The position numbers and the translations under genes were made by a program. Shown here piece by piece: positions 52,556 through 62,326 of a stretch of 64,000 nucleotides of DNA. The notes beneath the pieces are model-generated. The model was not told the DNA's origin and ran no database searches. It was given only the letters and a program-made list of their open reading frames with translations. Position 1 is the first letter of the stretch; each line of letters starts with the position of its first letter. Source of the DNA: Devosia chinhatensis. Its GTDB lineage: Bacteria > Pseudomonadota > Alphaproteobacteria > Rhizobiales > Devosiaceae. The stretch covers positions 1,227,501-1,291,500 of the forward strand of contig NZ_JZEY01000061.1 of assembly GCF_000969445.1 (NCBI RefSeq), read 5' to 3'.

Positions 52556-53643
52556 TGACCGCCTTGCCGCGCTGGGCCGACGTTGTCCTTCTGCCCGTTC
52601 TCAATGTCGTGCTGGCCTTCCTTGTTGGTGGGCTGATCGTTCTGGCCGTGGGGCAGAACCCGATCGAAGCCGTGGGCATCATGCTCTATGGCGCCTTCGG
52701 CTATGGTTCGGGCTTCGGTTATACGCTTTACTACACCACCGATTTCATCTTTGCCGGCCTGGCCGTGTCCCTGGCCTACCATGCCGGGCTTTTCAATATC
52801 GGGCCCGAAGGGCAAGCCTATGTGGGCGGCCTGGGTGTCATCCTGATCGGCCTGGCGCTCAACGGCATGCATTGGGCGCTGGTCTTCCCCCTGATGATTG
52901 TGTGTGGCGCCCTTTTCGGGGCCGCCTGGGCTTTTATTCCGGGCTATCTGCAAGCCAAGCGCGGCAGTCACGTCGTCATCACGACCATTCTGTTCAACTT
53001 CATCGCCGCATCGATGATGGGCTATATCATCAGCCGCATCCTCAAGCCCGCCGGTGTCAATTCCGATGAAAGTGCCCCGCTCGAGGCCATTACGCGCGTG
53101 CCGCAATTGCGCACCTTCATCGAATTGTTCCGCAATTCACCCGTCAATCTCACCTTCTTCCTCGCCATCGCCGCGCTGGTCTTCGTCTATTGGCTGATCT
53201 GGCGCACCAAGTTCGGATATGCGGTGCGAGCGCTCGGCAACAATCCTGTGGCCGCCAATTACGCGGGCATTTCCAACCAGAAGATGATCATGATCGTCAT
53301 GGCCCTGGCCGGCGCTTTTGCCGCAATGGTCGCGGTGAACAATGTCGGTGGCGTGCAGGGCCGGCTGATCCTCAATTTCGTCAACGGGGCGGGCTTCGTG
53401 GGGATCGCCGTGGCGTTCATGGGCCGGGGCCACCCGATAGGGGTGGGGCTCTCGGCGCTCCTGTTCGGCATTCTGTATCAGGGTGGCCAGGAACTCGCCT
53501 TCCAGATGCCCGGCATCACCCGCGAGATGATCGTCACCATCCAGGCTCTCGTGATCCTCTTCACCGGCGCGATGGGCGACATGTTGCGCGGACCGCTGGC
53601 GCGAATACTCACCCAGCCTGACCCGGCGCCAGGAGGCAAGTGA
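52555..53643 (+). CDS. Nucleoside ABC transporter permease 1
   Basis: 362 residues, BPD_transp_2 family (NupP/YufP type), with about nine membrane segments. Characteristic pieces are GLAVSLAYHAGLFNIGPEGQAYVGG, GYLQAKRGSHVVITTILFNFIA (the ATPase-contact region), and VRALGNNPVAANYAGISNQKM. The start overlaps the ATPase stop, and the end overlaps the second permease (TGATG). Confidence 0.94.
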   Translation: MTALPRWADVVLLPVLNVVLAFLVGGLIVLAVGQNPIEAVGIMLYGAFGYGSGFGYTLYYTTDFIFAGLAVSLAYHAGLFNIGPEGQAYVGGLGVILIGLALNGMHWALVFPLMIVCGALFGAAWAFIPGYLQAKRGSHVVITTILFNFIAASMMGYIISRILKPAGVNSDESAPLEAITRVPQLRTFIELFRNSPVNLTFFLAIAALVFVYWLIWRTKFGYAVRALGNNPVAANYAGISNQKMIMIVMALAGAFAAMVAVNNVGGVQGRLILNFVNGAGFVGIAVAFMGRGHPIGVGLSALLFGILYQGGQELAFQMPGITREMIVTIQALVILFTGAMGDMLRGPLARILTQPDPAPGGK

Positions 53644-54617
53644 TGGACCAAGCTCTCGTCGACATCACCCTCATTCTCGATTCCACGGTGCGTCTCGCCG
53701 TGCCACTCATCCTGGCCTGTCTGGCCGGGCTCTATTCGGAGCGCGCCGGCATCGTCGATATTGGCCTCGAAGGCAAGCTCCTGGCCGGCGCCTTCGCGGC
53801 TGCGGCCATGTCGGCCGTCACCGGATCGGCCTGGCTCGGCTTGCTCGCCGGTGTGGGCGCAGCATTGCTGTTTTCGGGCATTCACGGCCTTGCCTCGATC
53901 AATTTCAAGGGCAACCAGACCATTTCGGGCGTGGCCCTCAACTTCCTTGCTGCCGGGCTGACCACGTTCCTCGGCCAGTCCTGGTTCCAGCGCGGTGGCT
54001 ATACGCCCCAGCTTTCCGGCGACCAGCGCTTCAACCCAATTACGCTCCCATTCGCCAATGAACTGCGCGACGTGCCGATCTTTGGCCAGATCTATTGGGA
54101 GCTGATCTCGGGCCACAACATCATCACCTACTTCGCCTTCGTCGCCGTACCGGTCACTGCATGGGTTCTGTTTCGCACCCGGTTCGGACTGCGTCTGCGT
54201 GCCGTCGGTGAAAATCCCAAGGCCATCGACACGGCCGGGATCTCGGTCACGTTGCTGCGCTATCAGGCGCTGATCATCACTGCGGTCCTGGTTGGCATCG
54301 GCGGCGCCTATCTCTCGATCGCCCAGTCTGCCGGGTTCAACAACAATATGTCTGCTGGTCGCGGCTATATCGCGCTCGCTGCCCTTATCTTTGCCAAGTG
54401 GCGCCCGGGTCCGGCATTGCTGGTCTGCCTCATGTTCGGCTTCCTCGATGCCTTCCAGTTCCGTATCCAAGGGCAGTCCTTCCCGCTGATCGGCGAAGTC
54501 CCTGTCCAGGCTATTCAGGCTCTGCCCTATATCCTGACAGTGGTCCTGCTCGCCGGCTTCATCGGCCGCGCCGTGGCACCCAAGGCTTCCGGCATTCCCT
54601 ACACCAAGGAACGCTAG
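53643..54617 (+). CDS. Nucleoside ABC transporter permease 2
   Basis: 324 residues, partner permease (NupQ/YufQ type), with about eight to nine membrane segments. VPLILACLAGLYSERAGIVDIGLEGK is the typical start, followed by KGNQTISGVALNFLAAGLTT, LRLRAVGENPKAIDTAGISV and ALAALIFAKWRPGPAL. RBS AGGAGGC lies within the end of permease 1. The next gene, cdd, starts 16 bp later, so import and catabolism are on one transcript. Confidence 0.94.
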   Translation: MDQALVDITLILDSTVRLAVPLILACLAGLYSERAGIVDIGLEGKLLAGAFAAAAMSAVTGSAWLGLLAGVGAALLFSGIHGLASINFKGNQTISGVALNFLAAGLTTFLGQSWFQRGGYTPQLSGDQRFNPITLPFANELRDVPIFGQIYWELISGHNIITYFAFVAVPVTAWVLFRTRFGLRLRAVGENPKAIDTAGISVTLLRYQALIITAVLVGIGGAYLSIAQSAGFNNNMSAGRGYIALAALIFAKWRPGPALLVCLMFGFLDAFQFRIQGQSFPLIGEVPVQAIQALPYILTVVLLAGFIGRAVAPKASGIPYTKER

Positions 54618-54633
54618 CCGAGAGGCTGGCGCC

Positions 54634-55053
54634 ATGACGCTTATGACCACCAAAGAACACGACAAGGCCTTGTTCGAGGCCGCAGAAGCCGTTCGCAAAC
54701 ACGCCTACGCGCCTTACTCGAAATTTCAGGTGGGCGCGGCCATACTTGCCGATGACGGCAACATCTATTCCGGCTGCAATGTCGAGAACGCCGCCTATCC
54801 GGTGGGCAATTGCGCCGAGCCCAGCGCCATTGCCGCCATGCTGGCCGGCGGCGGCAAGCGCATCAAGCGCATCTATGTCACCGGGCCCGGCGCGATGCCG
54901 GTAACCCCCTGCGGCGGCTGCCGCCAGCGCATTCGCGAATTTGCCGATCCCGATGTGGAGGTGATTTCGCACGGCATCGACGGCACGCCGCTGGTGCAGA
55001 CGCTGGCGCAATTGCTGCCCCATTCGTTCGGCCCGGAATTTCTGGCGCCCTAA
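54634..55053 (+). CDS. cdd: Cytidine deaminase
   Basis: Converts cytidine and deoxycytidine to uridine and deoxyuridine. 139 residues, the usual tetrameric small form. YSKFQVGAAILADDG, NVENAAYPVGNCAEPSAIAAM (Zn ligand Cys and catalytic Glu in CAE) and the second Zn motif PCGGCRQRIREF are present. The common CAERTA is CAEPSA here, which is also seen in rhizobial enzymes. It links the nucleoside importer to the deo genes. Confidence 0.95.
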   Translation: MTLMTTKEHDKALFEAAEAVRKHAYAPYSKFQVGAAILADDGNIYSGCNVENAAYPVGNCAEPSAIAAMLAGGGKRIKRIYVTGPGAMPVTPCGGCRQRIREFADPDVEVISHGIDGTPLVQTLAQLLPHSFGPEFLAP

Positions 55054-55112
55054 TTCAGGCCGTATGGCCTGCGACAAGGGATGAACCCCAAGTGGCATCC
55101 CGAGGAGGATCG

Positions 55113-56102
55113 ATGAGTCTCAAGATCGTCGACAACACGACACAGGACCCCGCGCATCGGCGCAATCCGGGCTTCCCGCTCGACCGCGACTGGGTAAGCC
55201 GGGTCCGCATGAACCGGTCGGCGCTTGAGCGCCGCGCTGGCTCCATCGGTGCGCGCCGGACGGTCAAGAAAGATTACCAGCTTGCGTGGCTGCTCAAGGC
55301 GATCACCCTCATCGACTTGACGACGCTCAATGCCGACGACACCGATGGCCGGGTCGAACGGTTATGCGCCAAGGCCAGAACTCCACTGCGTGCCGAAATC
55401 CGCGATAAACTGGGTGTCGCCGATAAGCGCATTCTGCCCGGCGCGGTCTGCGTATACCACACATTCGTCCACACCGCCGTCAAGGCGCTGGAGGGGACAG
55501 GTATTCCGGTCGCCGCTGTTTCCACCGCGTTCCCGCACGGATTGGCGCCCGTGGAAACCAAGCTTGCCGAGATCGAGGCCTCGGTGAAGGATGGCGCCCA
55601 GGAAATCGACATCGTCATCGAGCGCGGCATGGTGCTGCGCGGCGACTGGCAGGCGCTTTACGACCAGGTCAAATCCTTCCGGAAGGCCTGCGGCGACGCC
55701 CATATCAAGACGATCCTGGGTACCGGCGAATTGGCCACCCAGACCAATATCGCCAAGGCCAGCCTGGTTTGCATGATGGCCGGGGCCGACTTCATCAAGA
55801 CCTCGACCGGCAAGGAAAAGGTCAATGCCAATCTCGTCACCAGCCTGACCATGATCCGCATGATCCGCTGGTTCGCCGAGGAAACCGGCATCGAAATCGG
55901 CTACAAGCCCGCCGGCGGCATTGCCACGGCTGGTGACGCGCTCAAATATATGGCGCTCATGAAGGAAGAGCTGGGCAATCACTGGCTACAGCCGCACCTT
56001 TTCCGCTTCGGTGCGTCGAGCCTGCTGACCGACATCGAACGCCAGCTTGAACATGGCCTGACCGGTCACTACGCAGCAGATTATCGCCAGCCCATGGTGT
56101 GA
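55113..56102 (+). CDS. deoC: Deoxyribose-phosphate aldolase
   Basis: Cleaves 2-deoxyribose-5-phosphate to glyceraldehyde-3-phosphate and acetaldehyde. 329 residues from the ATG at 55113 with GAGGAGG upstream. Core motifs: LIDLTTLNADDT, VYHTFVHTAVKAL, EIDIVIERG, KTILGTGEL and the Schiff-base Lys in GADFIKTSTGKEK, followed by GYKPAGGIAT with the second Lys. It has about 60 residues more at the N-terminus than E. coli DeoC, like other eukaryote-type or rhizobial long forms. The ALDH gene follows after 140 bp. Confidence 0.95.
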   Translation: MSLKIVDNTTQDPAHRRNPGFPLDRDWVSRVRMNRSALERRAGSIGARRTVKKDYQLAWLLKAITLIDLTTLNADDTDGRVERLCAKARTPLRAEIRDKLGVADKRILPGAVCVYHTFVHTAVKALEGTGIPVAAVSTAFPHGLAPVETKLAEIEASVKDGAQEIDIVIERGMVLRGDWQALYDQVKSFRKACGDAHIKTILGTGELATQTNIAKASLVCMMAGADFIKTSTGKEKVNANLVTSLTMIRMIRWFAEETGIEIGYKPAGGIATAGDALKYMALMKEELGNHWLQPHLFRFGASSLLTDIERQLEHGLTGHYAADYRQPMV

Positions 56103-56242
56103 TGAGTGTTGGGCGCAGCCCACAATACAGTCCGCGGGACTGTTTTGAACGAAGAGCGCCCGGAGAGCTCTGCTCACAGGGCCCGGACAAGCCAAAAGCA
56201 TGGCACTACCCCGCAAATGGGGATCTCCTTGGGGAAGATGCA

Positions 56243-58609
56243 ATGAACAATATCGCGCAAATCTTCGATAGCCTCGACTACGGTCCGGCCCCTGAAGCTG
56301 CCGATCAGGCCAATGCCTGGCTCGATAGCAAGGGGCGGGCTTTCGGTCATTTCATCGATGGGGCATGGACCGGTCCCGGCAAGACCTTCGCGTCGACCAA
56401 TCCGGCCAGCGGCGCCAAGCTCGCCGAGATTACTGACGGCAGCACGGCCGATGTCGATGCGGCTGTTCGGGCGGCCCGGGCGGCCTTTGCGAGCTGGAGT
56501 GGCCTGCGGGGCTATGAGCGCGGCAGATATCTCTATGCCATTGCCCGCATGATCCAAAAGCATGCCCGTCTCTTTGCCGTGCTGGAGACCATGGACAATG
56601 GCAAGCCGATCCGCGAGAGCCGCGATGCCGATATCCCCTTGGCAGCACGGCACTTTTACCACCATGCGGGCTGGGCGACGCATCTCGAAACCGAGTTTCC
56701 CGGCATGGCGCCCTACGGTGTCTGCGGCCAGATCATTCCATGGAATTTCCCGCTTCTCATGCTGGCCTGGAAGATTGCTCCGGCGCTGGCCGCAGGCAAT
56801 ACCGTGGTGCTCAAGCCTGCCGAATTCACGTCATTGACGGCCCTGCTATTCGCCGAAATCTGCGAGCGCGTCGGCCTGCCCAAGGGCGTGGTCAATATCG
56901 TGACGGGCGAGGGAGATACCGGCGCTGCGATCGTAAACCATTCTGATATCGACAAAATCGCGTTCACCGGATCGACCGAGGTCGGCAAGATCATCCGTGC
57001 CGCCACGGCGGGTTCGGGCAAGGGGTTGAGCCTCGAACTGGGCGGCAAGTCGCCTTACATCGTGTTTGAAGATGCCGATCTCGACTCTGCCGTCGAAGGG
57101 CTGGTCGAGGCCATATGGTTCAACCAGGGACAAGTGTGCTGCGCTGGCTCGCGGCTTTTGGTTCAGGAGAGCATCGAGGACCGGTTCATCGCCAAGGTCA
57201 AGGCACGCATGGCCAAGCTCCGCGTCGGCGATCCTCTTGATAAATCAGTGGATATTGGAGCTTTGGTCGCCCCGGTACAGGTCGAGCGCATCAAGGATCT
57301 GATGAAGCGCGGCGTCGCCGAAGGCGCGGTCGTCTATGAGCCCGATGGGCAGATCCCGGCCGAAGGGTGCTTCCTCAAGCCTGCGCTGGTGACCAATGTG
57401 TCGCCGGCTAACACCTTGGTGGCAGAAGAGATTTTTGGTCCGGTCCTGGTCGCCATGAGCTTCCGCACGCCCGAGGAGGCGGTAGCTCTGGCCAACAATA
57501 CCCGCTACGGACTGGCCGCGACGCTCTGGAGCGAAAACATCAATCTTGCCCTCGATATAGCGCCGAAGCTCAAGGCGGGCGTGGTGTGGATCAACGGTAC
57601 CAACCAGTTTGATGCGGCAGTCGGTTTTGGCGGTTACAAGGAAAGCGGCTATGGTCGCGAAGGTGGCCGCGAGGGAATGGCGGCCTACCTTAAGCCGTTG
57701 TGGGAAAAGGATTTAAAAGCCGCTGCGGTGCTCAGGGAGGTTGCCCCGGCAATTGCCAATCCGCTCGATGGCGGGCATCTGGACCAGACCGCCAAGATGT
57801 ATATCGGCGGCAAGCAGGCCCGGCCCGATGCTGGCTATAATCGCCCGGTCCATGGGTCCGGGGGCGAGCTGATCGGCGAAGTCGGCGATGGCAATCGCAA
57901 GGACATCCGCAATGCCGTGGAAGCGGCGCGTGCAGCCTCCGGCTGGGCGAATACGGCGGCCCATTCCCGGGCGCAAGTCCTTTATTTCCTTGCAGAAAAT
58001 CTCGATTATCGCCGCGATGAATTCGCTGCCCGGATCAAGGCGCAGACGGGTGAAGACGGGGCGGAGGAAGTTGCAAAATCGGTCGAGCGGCTGTTTGCTT
58101 TCGCCGGCTGGGCCGACAAGTTCGATGGGGCCGTGCACAACCCGCCGATGCGGGCCATCGCTGCAGCCATGATCGAGCCACTGGGCGTCGTCGGGATAGT
58201 CGCACCAGCTAACATTCCGCTGCTTGGCGCTATCAGCCTGTTAGCGCCGACAATCGCAATGGGCAATACGGCGGTCCTTGTGCCATCTTCGCGTCATGGC
58301 TTGTCGATGACCGACTTCTATCAGGTGCTCGAAACATCCGACATGCCCTCCGGCGTGGTCAATATCGTCACCGGCGACAGCCTTGCTCTCGCAAAGACCC
58401 TGGCCGAGCATGATGGCGTCGATGGGCTCCTCTTCATGGGCTCGGCCGAAGGCTCGGCCATGGTGGAGAAGGCATCGGTGGGCAATCTCAAACAGACCTG
58501 GACCAGCCGCGGCCTCGACTACGACCTCAGCGATCCTCGTTTTGCCGGCGACTATTTCCTGAGCCGGGTGACGCAGGTGAAAAATGTCTGGATCCCCTAC
58601 GGGGCGTGA
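56243..58609 (+). CDS. Tandem aldehyde dehydrogenase with a degenerate second domain
   Basis: 788 residues, fused ALDH. Domain 1 (about 30-490) is complete: IIPWNFPLLMLAWKIAPALA, FTGSTEVGK, LELGGKSPYIVFEDAD (catalytic Glu), FNQGQVCCAGSRLL (catalytic Cys) and EEIFGPVLVAM. Domain 2 (about 510-788) has only an NAD-fold-like part: IVAPANIPLLGAISLLAPTI in place of PWNFP, VNIVTGDSLALAKTL and FMGSAEGSAM. It lacks the Cys and Glu region and ends early. It likely oxidises the acetaldehyde made by DeoC, with domain 2 acting in structure. The ATG at 56243 with GGGGAAG upstream is chosen over a longer frame. Confidence 0.87.
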   Translation: MNNIAQIFDSLDYGPAPEAADQANAWLDSKGRAFGHFIDGAWTGPGKTFASTNPASGAKLAEITDGSTADVDAAVRAARAAFASWSGLRGYERGRYLYAIARMIQKHARLFAVLETMDNGKPIRESRDADIPLAARHFYHHAGWATHLETEFPGMAPYGVCGQIIPWNFPLLMLAWKIAPALAAGNTVVLKPAEFTSLTALLFAEICERVGLPKGVVNIVTGEGDTGAAIVNHSDIDKIAFTGSTEVGKIIRAATAGSGKGLSLELGGKSPYIVFEDADLDSAVEGLVEAIWFNQGQVCCAGSRLLVQESIEDRFIAKVKARMAKLRVGDPLDKSVDIGALVAPVQVERIKDLMKRGVAEGAVVYEPDGQIPAEGCFLKPALVTNVSPANTLVAEEIFGPVLVAMSFRTPEEAVALANNTRYGLAATLWSENINLALDIAPKLKAGVVWINGTNQFDAAVGFGGYKESGYGREGGREGMAAYLKPLWEKDLKAAAVLREVAPAIANPLDGGHLDQTAKMYIGGKQARPDAGYNRPVHGSGGELIGEVGDGNRKDIRNAVEAARAASGWANTAAHSRAQVLYFLAENLDYRRDEFAARIKAQTGEDGAEEVAKSVERLFAFAGWADKFDGAVHNPPMRAIAAAMIEPLGVVGIVAPANIPLLGAISLLAPTIAMGNTAVLVPSSRHGLSMTDFYQVLETSDMPSGVVNIVTGDSLALAKTLAEHDGVDGLLFMGSAEGSAMVEKASVGNLKQTWTSRGLDYDLSDPRFAGDYFLSRVTQVKNVWIPYGA

Positions 58610-58612
58610 GAC

Positions 58613-58903
58613 ATGGGGGACAGGATCGAAATTGAAAATGTCGGCCAGCCCGGCAAGACCTATAGGGTCGATGCCCGCAAGTTTGCGGCGATGAAAGAAG
58701 CTGTTCTGGCGAGCGTACCGGACGCAGCGCCCGGCATAGCGGTAAGCGAGCTGATCGCTGCGGTGAAGCCCAAGCTGCCACAGGACCTGTTTCCCGGTGG
58801 GGAAAAGGCTGGGTGGTGGGTCAAGGCCGTGCAGCTCGACCTTGAGGCCAAGAAGGTCCTGGCGCGCGCCGACAGGCCGCCCGTGCGGCTCTACCGGGTC
58901 TAG
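58613..58903 (+). CDS. Small conserved protein, DUF6958-like
   Basis: 96 residues, starting 3 bp after the ALDH stop and ending 3 bp before deoA. It begins IEIENVGQPGKTYRVDARKF and has a helical core VSELIAAVKPKLPQDLFPGGEKAGWW followed by VQLDLEAKKVLAR. The end pattern resembles a winged helix. Proteins of this type are grouped as DUF6958 (my recollection). Its position inside the operon suggests a role with the deo enzymes or in their regulation. Confidence 0.7.
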   Translation: MGDRIEIENVGQPGKTYRVDARKFAAMKEAVLASVPDAAPGIAVSELIAAVKPKLPQDLFPGGEKAGWWVKAVQLDLEAKKVLARADRPPVRLYRV

Positions 58904-58906
58904 GGC

Positions 58907-60226
58907 ATGGTCTTCCTTCCCCAAGAAGTCATCATCAGGAAGCGCAACGGCGAGGCCCTGGCGGCCACGGACATTGCCCAGTTCATCGCCGGCTTTGCTG
59001 GGGGAAGTGTGTCGCACGCGCAAGCAGCGGCCTTTGCCATGGCCGTCTATTTCCAGGACATGGACATGGACGAACGGGTGGCGCTGACGAGGGCCATGCG
59101 CGATTCAGGGGCGGTGCTCGACTGGTCCGATCTCGACGGGCCGGTCGCCGACAAGCATTCCACCGGCGGGGTGGGCGACAATGTCAGCCTGATGCTGGCC
59201 CCAATCCTTGCCGCCATGGGCATCTATGTGCCGATGATTTCGGGGCGCGGGCTTGGTCATACCGGAGGAACGCTCGACAAGTTCGACGCCATTCCCGGCT
59301 ACCAGACCAGCCCGGACAATGACCTCTTCCGCAGGGTGGTGAGGGAAGCCGGCTGCGCCATTATCGGGCAGACCGCCGACCTCGCGCGGGCCGACAAGAT
59401 GCTCTACGCCATCCGCGACGTGACCGGGACGGTGGAATCCATCCCCCTTATCACCGCCTCCATTCTCTCCAAGAAACTGGCGGCGGGACTGGATGCGCTG
59501 ATCCTCGACGTCAAGACCGGCTCGGGCGCCTTCATGCCGACGCTTGAGAGGTCGCAGGAGCTGGCGAAAAGCCTGGTCAGCGTCGCCAATGGCGCCGGGC
59601 TCAAGACCGGTGCGCTGATCACCGACATGAACGAGCCGCTGGCCAGCGCTGCGGGCAATGGGCTCGAAGTGCGCAATGCCGTCGATTTCCTCACCGGCGC
59701 GCACCAGGATTACCGGGTGCGGGAAGTCACCCTGTCGCTCTGCGCCGAGCTGGCCGTGATGACCGGCAAGGCGCTGACGCTCGATGCCGGACGGCTGCTG
59801 GCCGTTTCGGCGCTCGACAGCGGACGGGCGACCCAGCGCTTTTCCATCATGGTGCATGCCTTGGGGGGACCGGCCGATTTCGTCGAGCGAATGACCGATT
59901 ATCTGGTGGCGGCGCCCATCATCCGCGATGTCTTTGCGACCGGGCAGGGCAAGGTGTCGGCCATCGATACGCGCGGCGTGGGGATGGCCGTGGTCTCCCT
60001 GGGCGGAGGCCGCGCTACCCCAACCGACACCATCGACTATCGCGTCGGCTTCGACCGCTTGCGCGGGCTCGGCGCCGTCATCGACAACCGGACCCCAATC
60101 GCCCGTATCCATGCCGCGGACGAGGCCAGCGCTGAAGACGCGGAGCGGCGGTTGCGCGCTGCCTATATCCTGGGGGGCGACATACCGGGTCATCCGCTGA
60201 TTGCCGGGCGGGTCGGATCGGAATAG
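58907..60226 (+). CDS. deoA: Thymidine phosphorylase
   Basis: Phosphorolyses thymidine and deoxyuridine to base and deoxyribose-1-phosphate. 439 residues. Phosphate and pyrimidine motifs: VADKHSTGGVGDNVSLMLAP (about 80-99), SGRGLGHTGGTLDKFDAIPG and LDVKTGSGAFM. It has the deoA length and lacks the N-terminal extension of AMP phosphorylases. It begins 3 bp after the DUF6958-like gene. There are 138 bp before deoB with no recognised feature. Confidence 0.95.
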   Translation: MVFLPQEVIIRKRNGEALAATDIAQFIAGFAGGSVSHAQAAAFAMAVYFQDMDMDERVALTRAMRDSGAVLDWSDLDGPVADKHSTGGVGDNVSLMLAPILAAMGIYVPMISGRGLGHTGGTLDKFDAIPGYQTSPDNDLFRRVVREAGCAIIGQTADLARADKMLYAIRDVTGTVESIPLITASILSKKLAAGLDALILDVKTGSGAFMPTLERSQELAKSLVSVANGAGLKTGALITDMNEPLASAAGNGLEVRNAVDFLTGAHQDYRVREVTLSLCAELAVMTGKALTLDAGRLLAVSALDSGRATQRFSIMVHALGGPADFVERMTDYLVAAPIIRDVFATGQGKVSAIDTRGVGMAVVSLGGGRATPTDTIDYRVGFDRLRGLGAVIDNRTPIARIHAADEASAEDAERRLRAAYILGGDIPGHPLIAGRVGSE

Positions 60227-60364
60227 CGAGATCACGTTCTCACCGTTTTTAGCCGGCTTGTCTCTGCAATCCAAAGGGACGGTGGGAAAGACGCGAAAGA
60301 CGAATGGCCCGGTCAACGGCCAGGATCAACAGACTGAACACTGGACCAAGCGAGGAAGAGTTTC

Positions 60365-61582
60365 ATGCCCCGTGCCATTGTCTGCCTGCTCGATAGCGTG
60401 GGCATCGGCGGTGCTCCCGACGCGGCCGCCTATGGCGACGAAGGCGCCAATACGCTTGGCCACATCGCCGAATGGGCAGCGACCGGCAAGGCCGATCGCA
60501 CCGGCCTGCGGTCGGGCCCGCTGCACCTGCCCAACATGGATGCGATGGGCCTCGGCGCCGCGGTCAAGCTCTCGACCGGCACGCTGCCGCCCGGCCTTTC
60601 CGACCGGCCCAAAGGCGGCCGCTTCGGCGTCGGCCGCGAAATTTCCAAGGGCAAGGACACGCCATCGGGCCATTGGGAAATCGCCGGCGTGCCGGTGCCC
60701 TTCGACTGGGGCTATTTTCCCCAGAGCGTTCCGGCCTTTCCGCCCGAGCTGATCGCACAATTGGTGGCCCGAGCCGGCCTGCCGGGAATCCTCGGCGACA
60801 AGCATGCCTCGGGCACCGACATCATTGCCGAACTGGGCGATGAGCATATCCGCACCGGCAAGCCGATCTGCTACACCTCGGTGGATTCAGTGTTCCAGAT
60901 CGCGGCCCATGAAAGCCATTTCGGGCTCGACCGCCTCTACGAGGTCTGCCGGGTCGCGTTCGAGCTGACCGAGCCGCTCAATATCGGCCGGGTGATCGCG
61001 CGACCGTTTATCGGCGAGACCCGTGAGAGTTTCAAGCGCACCGGCAATCGCCGCGACTATGCCATGACGCCACCAGAGCCGACCCTGCTCGACCGCAATG
61101 CCGACGCGGGGCGTTCGGTCTTTGCCATCGGTAAGATTTCCGACATCTATGCCGGCTCTGGCGTAACGCACAAACTCAAGGGCACAGGCATCCCTCAATT
61201 GTTCGACCGGACGCTCGAAGCCATGGAGATGGCCGGCGAGGGCGCCTTCATCATGACCAATTTCGTCGATTTCGACAGCGAATACGGTCATCGCCGCGAC
61301 GTGCCCGGCTATGCGGCAGCACTTGAGAGCTTCGATTCCCGTCTCCCGGAGATCATCGCCGCCATGCGCCACGACGATCTTTTGGTGCTGACGGCCGATC
61401 ACGGCAACGATCCGACCTGGAAAGGCACCGATCATACGCGCGAACAGGTGCCGATCCTGGTCTTTTCCCCAGCCCTGGCGCCCGCAGAGATTGGCATTCG
61501 CTCAACCTTCGCCGATATTGGCGAAACCATTGCCGCCTGGCTTGGGCTCGCGCCCGGCCGTCACGGCAAATCCTTCCTTTGA
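60365..61582 (+). CDS. deoB: Phosphopentomutase
   Basis: Interconverts (deoxy)ribose-1- and -5-phosphate, feeding DeoC. 405 residues of the alkaline phosphatase superfamily. Metal sites lie in [13 protein letters not shown] (about 7-19) and [24 protein letters not shown] (about 341-364); the phospho-acceptor Thr is in [13 protein letters not shown] and [14 protein letters not shown] is the cap. It follows deoA and precedes upp by 24 bp. Confidence 0.96.
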   Translation: MPRAIVCLLDSVGIGGAPDAAAYGDEGANTLGHIAEWAATGKADRTGLRSGPLHLPNMDAMGLGAAVKLSTGTLPPGLSDRPKGGRFGVGREISKGKDTPSGHWEIAGVPVPFDWGYFPQSVPAFPPELIAQLVARAGLPGILGDKHASGTDIIAELGDEHIRTGKPICYTSVDSVFQIAAHESHFGLDRLYEVCRVAFELTEPLNIGRVIARPFIGETRESFKRTGNRRDYAMTPPEPTLLDRNADAGRSVFAIGKISDIYAGSGVTHKLKGTGIPQLFDRTLEAMEMAGEGAFIMTNFVDFDSEYGHRRDVPGYAAALESFDSRLPEIIAAMRHDDLLVLTADHGNDPTWKGTDHTREQVPILVFSPALAPAEIGIRSTFADIGETIAAWLGLAPGRHGKSFL

Positions 61583-61606
61583 AACTCTGGTGCCGAGGTG
61601 GTCGAG

Positions 61607-62248
61607 ATGAGTGAAATTGCGGGTCATGTCACGGTTCTCGATCATCCCCTGATCCAGCACAAGCTCACCATCATGCGCAACAAGGAGACCTCCATTGCGG
61701 GGTTCCGGCGCCTGCTGCGCGAAATCGCGCATCTGATGTGCTACGAGGTGACGCGCGACCTCGAGCTTGAACTGATCGATATCGATACGCCCATGGCGCC
61801 GATGAAGTCGCCGGCGATCAAGGGCAAGAAGCTGGTCTTCGCGTCCATCCTGCGTGCCGGCAACGGCCTGCTCGACGGCATGCTCGACCTGGTACCGGCT
61901 GCGCGCGTCGCCCATATCGGCATGTATCGCGACCACGAGACGCTCGAGCCGGTGGAATATTACTTCAAGGCGCCGTCCAGTCTCGAGGACCGGCTGATCA
62001 TCGTGGTCGATCCGATGCTGGCCACCGCCAATTCGGCCACCGCCGCCATCGAAAAGCTCAAGGAACGCGGCGCCAACAATATCCGCTTCCTGTGCCTGCT
62101 CGCTGCCCCCGAAGGCATCAAGCGCTTCACAGAGGCCCATCCCGACGTGCCGGTCTATACAGCCTCGATCGACGATCACCTCAACGAAAAGGGCTATATC
62201 GTGCCCGGTCTCGGCGATGCCGGCGACCGCATGTACGGCACGCGCTAG
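61607..62248 (+). CDS. upp: Uracil phosphoribosyltransferase
   Basis: Converts uracil, released by DeoA-type phosphorolysis, and PRPP to UMP. 213 residues from the ATG at 61607 with GAGG eight bases upstream. Motifs: [33 protein letters not shown], the PRPP loop [17 protein letters not shown] and the uracil-binding [18 protein letters not shown]-terminus. It is the last gene of the nucleoside cluster. Confidence 0.96.
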   Translation: MSEIAGHVTVLDHPLIQHKLTIMRNKETSIAGFRRLLREIAHLMCYEVTRDLELELIDIDTPMAPMKSPAIKGKKLVFASILRAGNGLLDGMLDLVPAARVAHIGMYRDHETLEPVEYYFKAPSSLEDRLIIVVDPMLATANSATAAIEKLKERGANNIRFLCLLAAPEGIKRFTEAHPDVPVYTASIDDHLNEKGYIVPGLGDAGDRMYGTR

Positions 62249-62326
62249 CAGCCCGCCCCGATCTCATTGACCTCAGGGTGCGCCCTGTCGCCCCTAGACG
62301 TCGGCATCTGCCAACCGGAGACGCTT

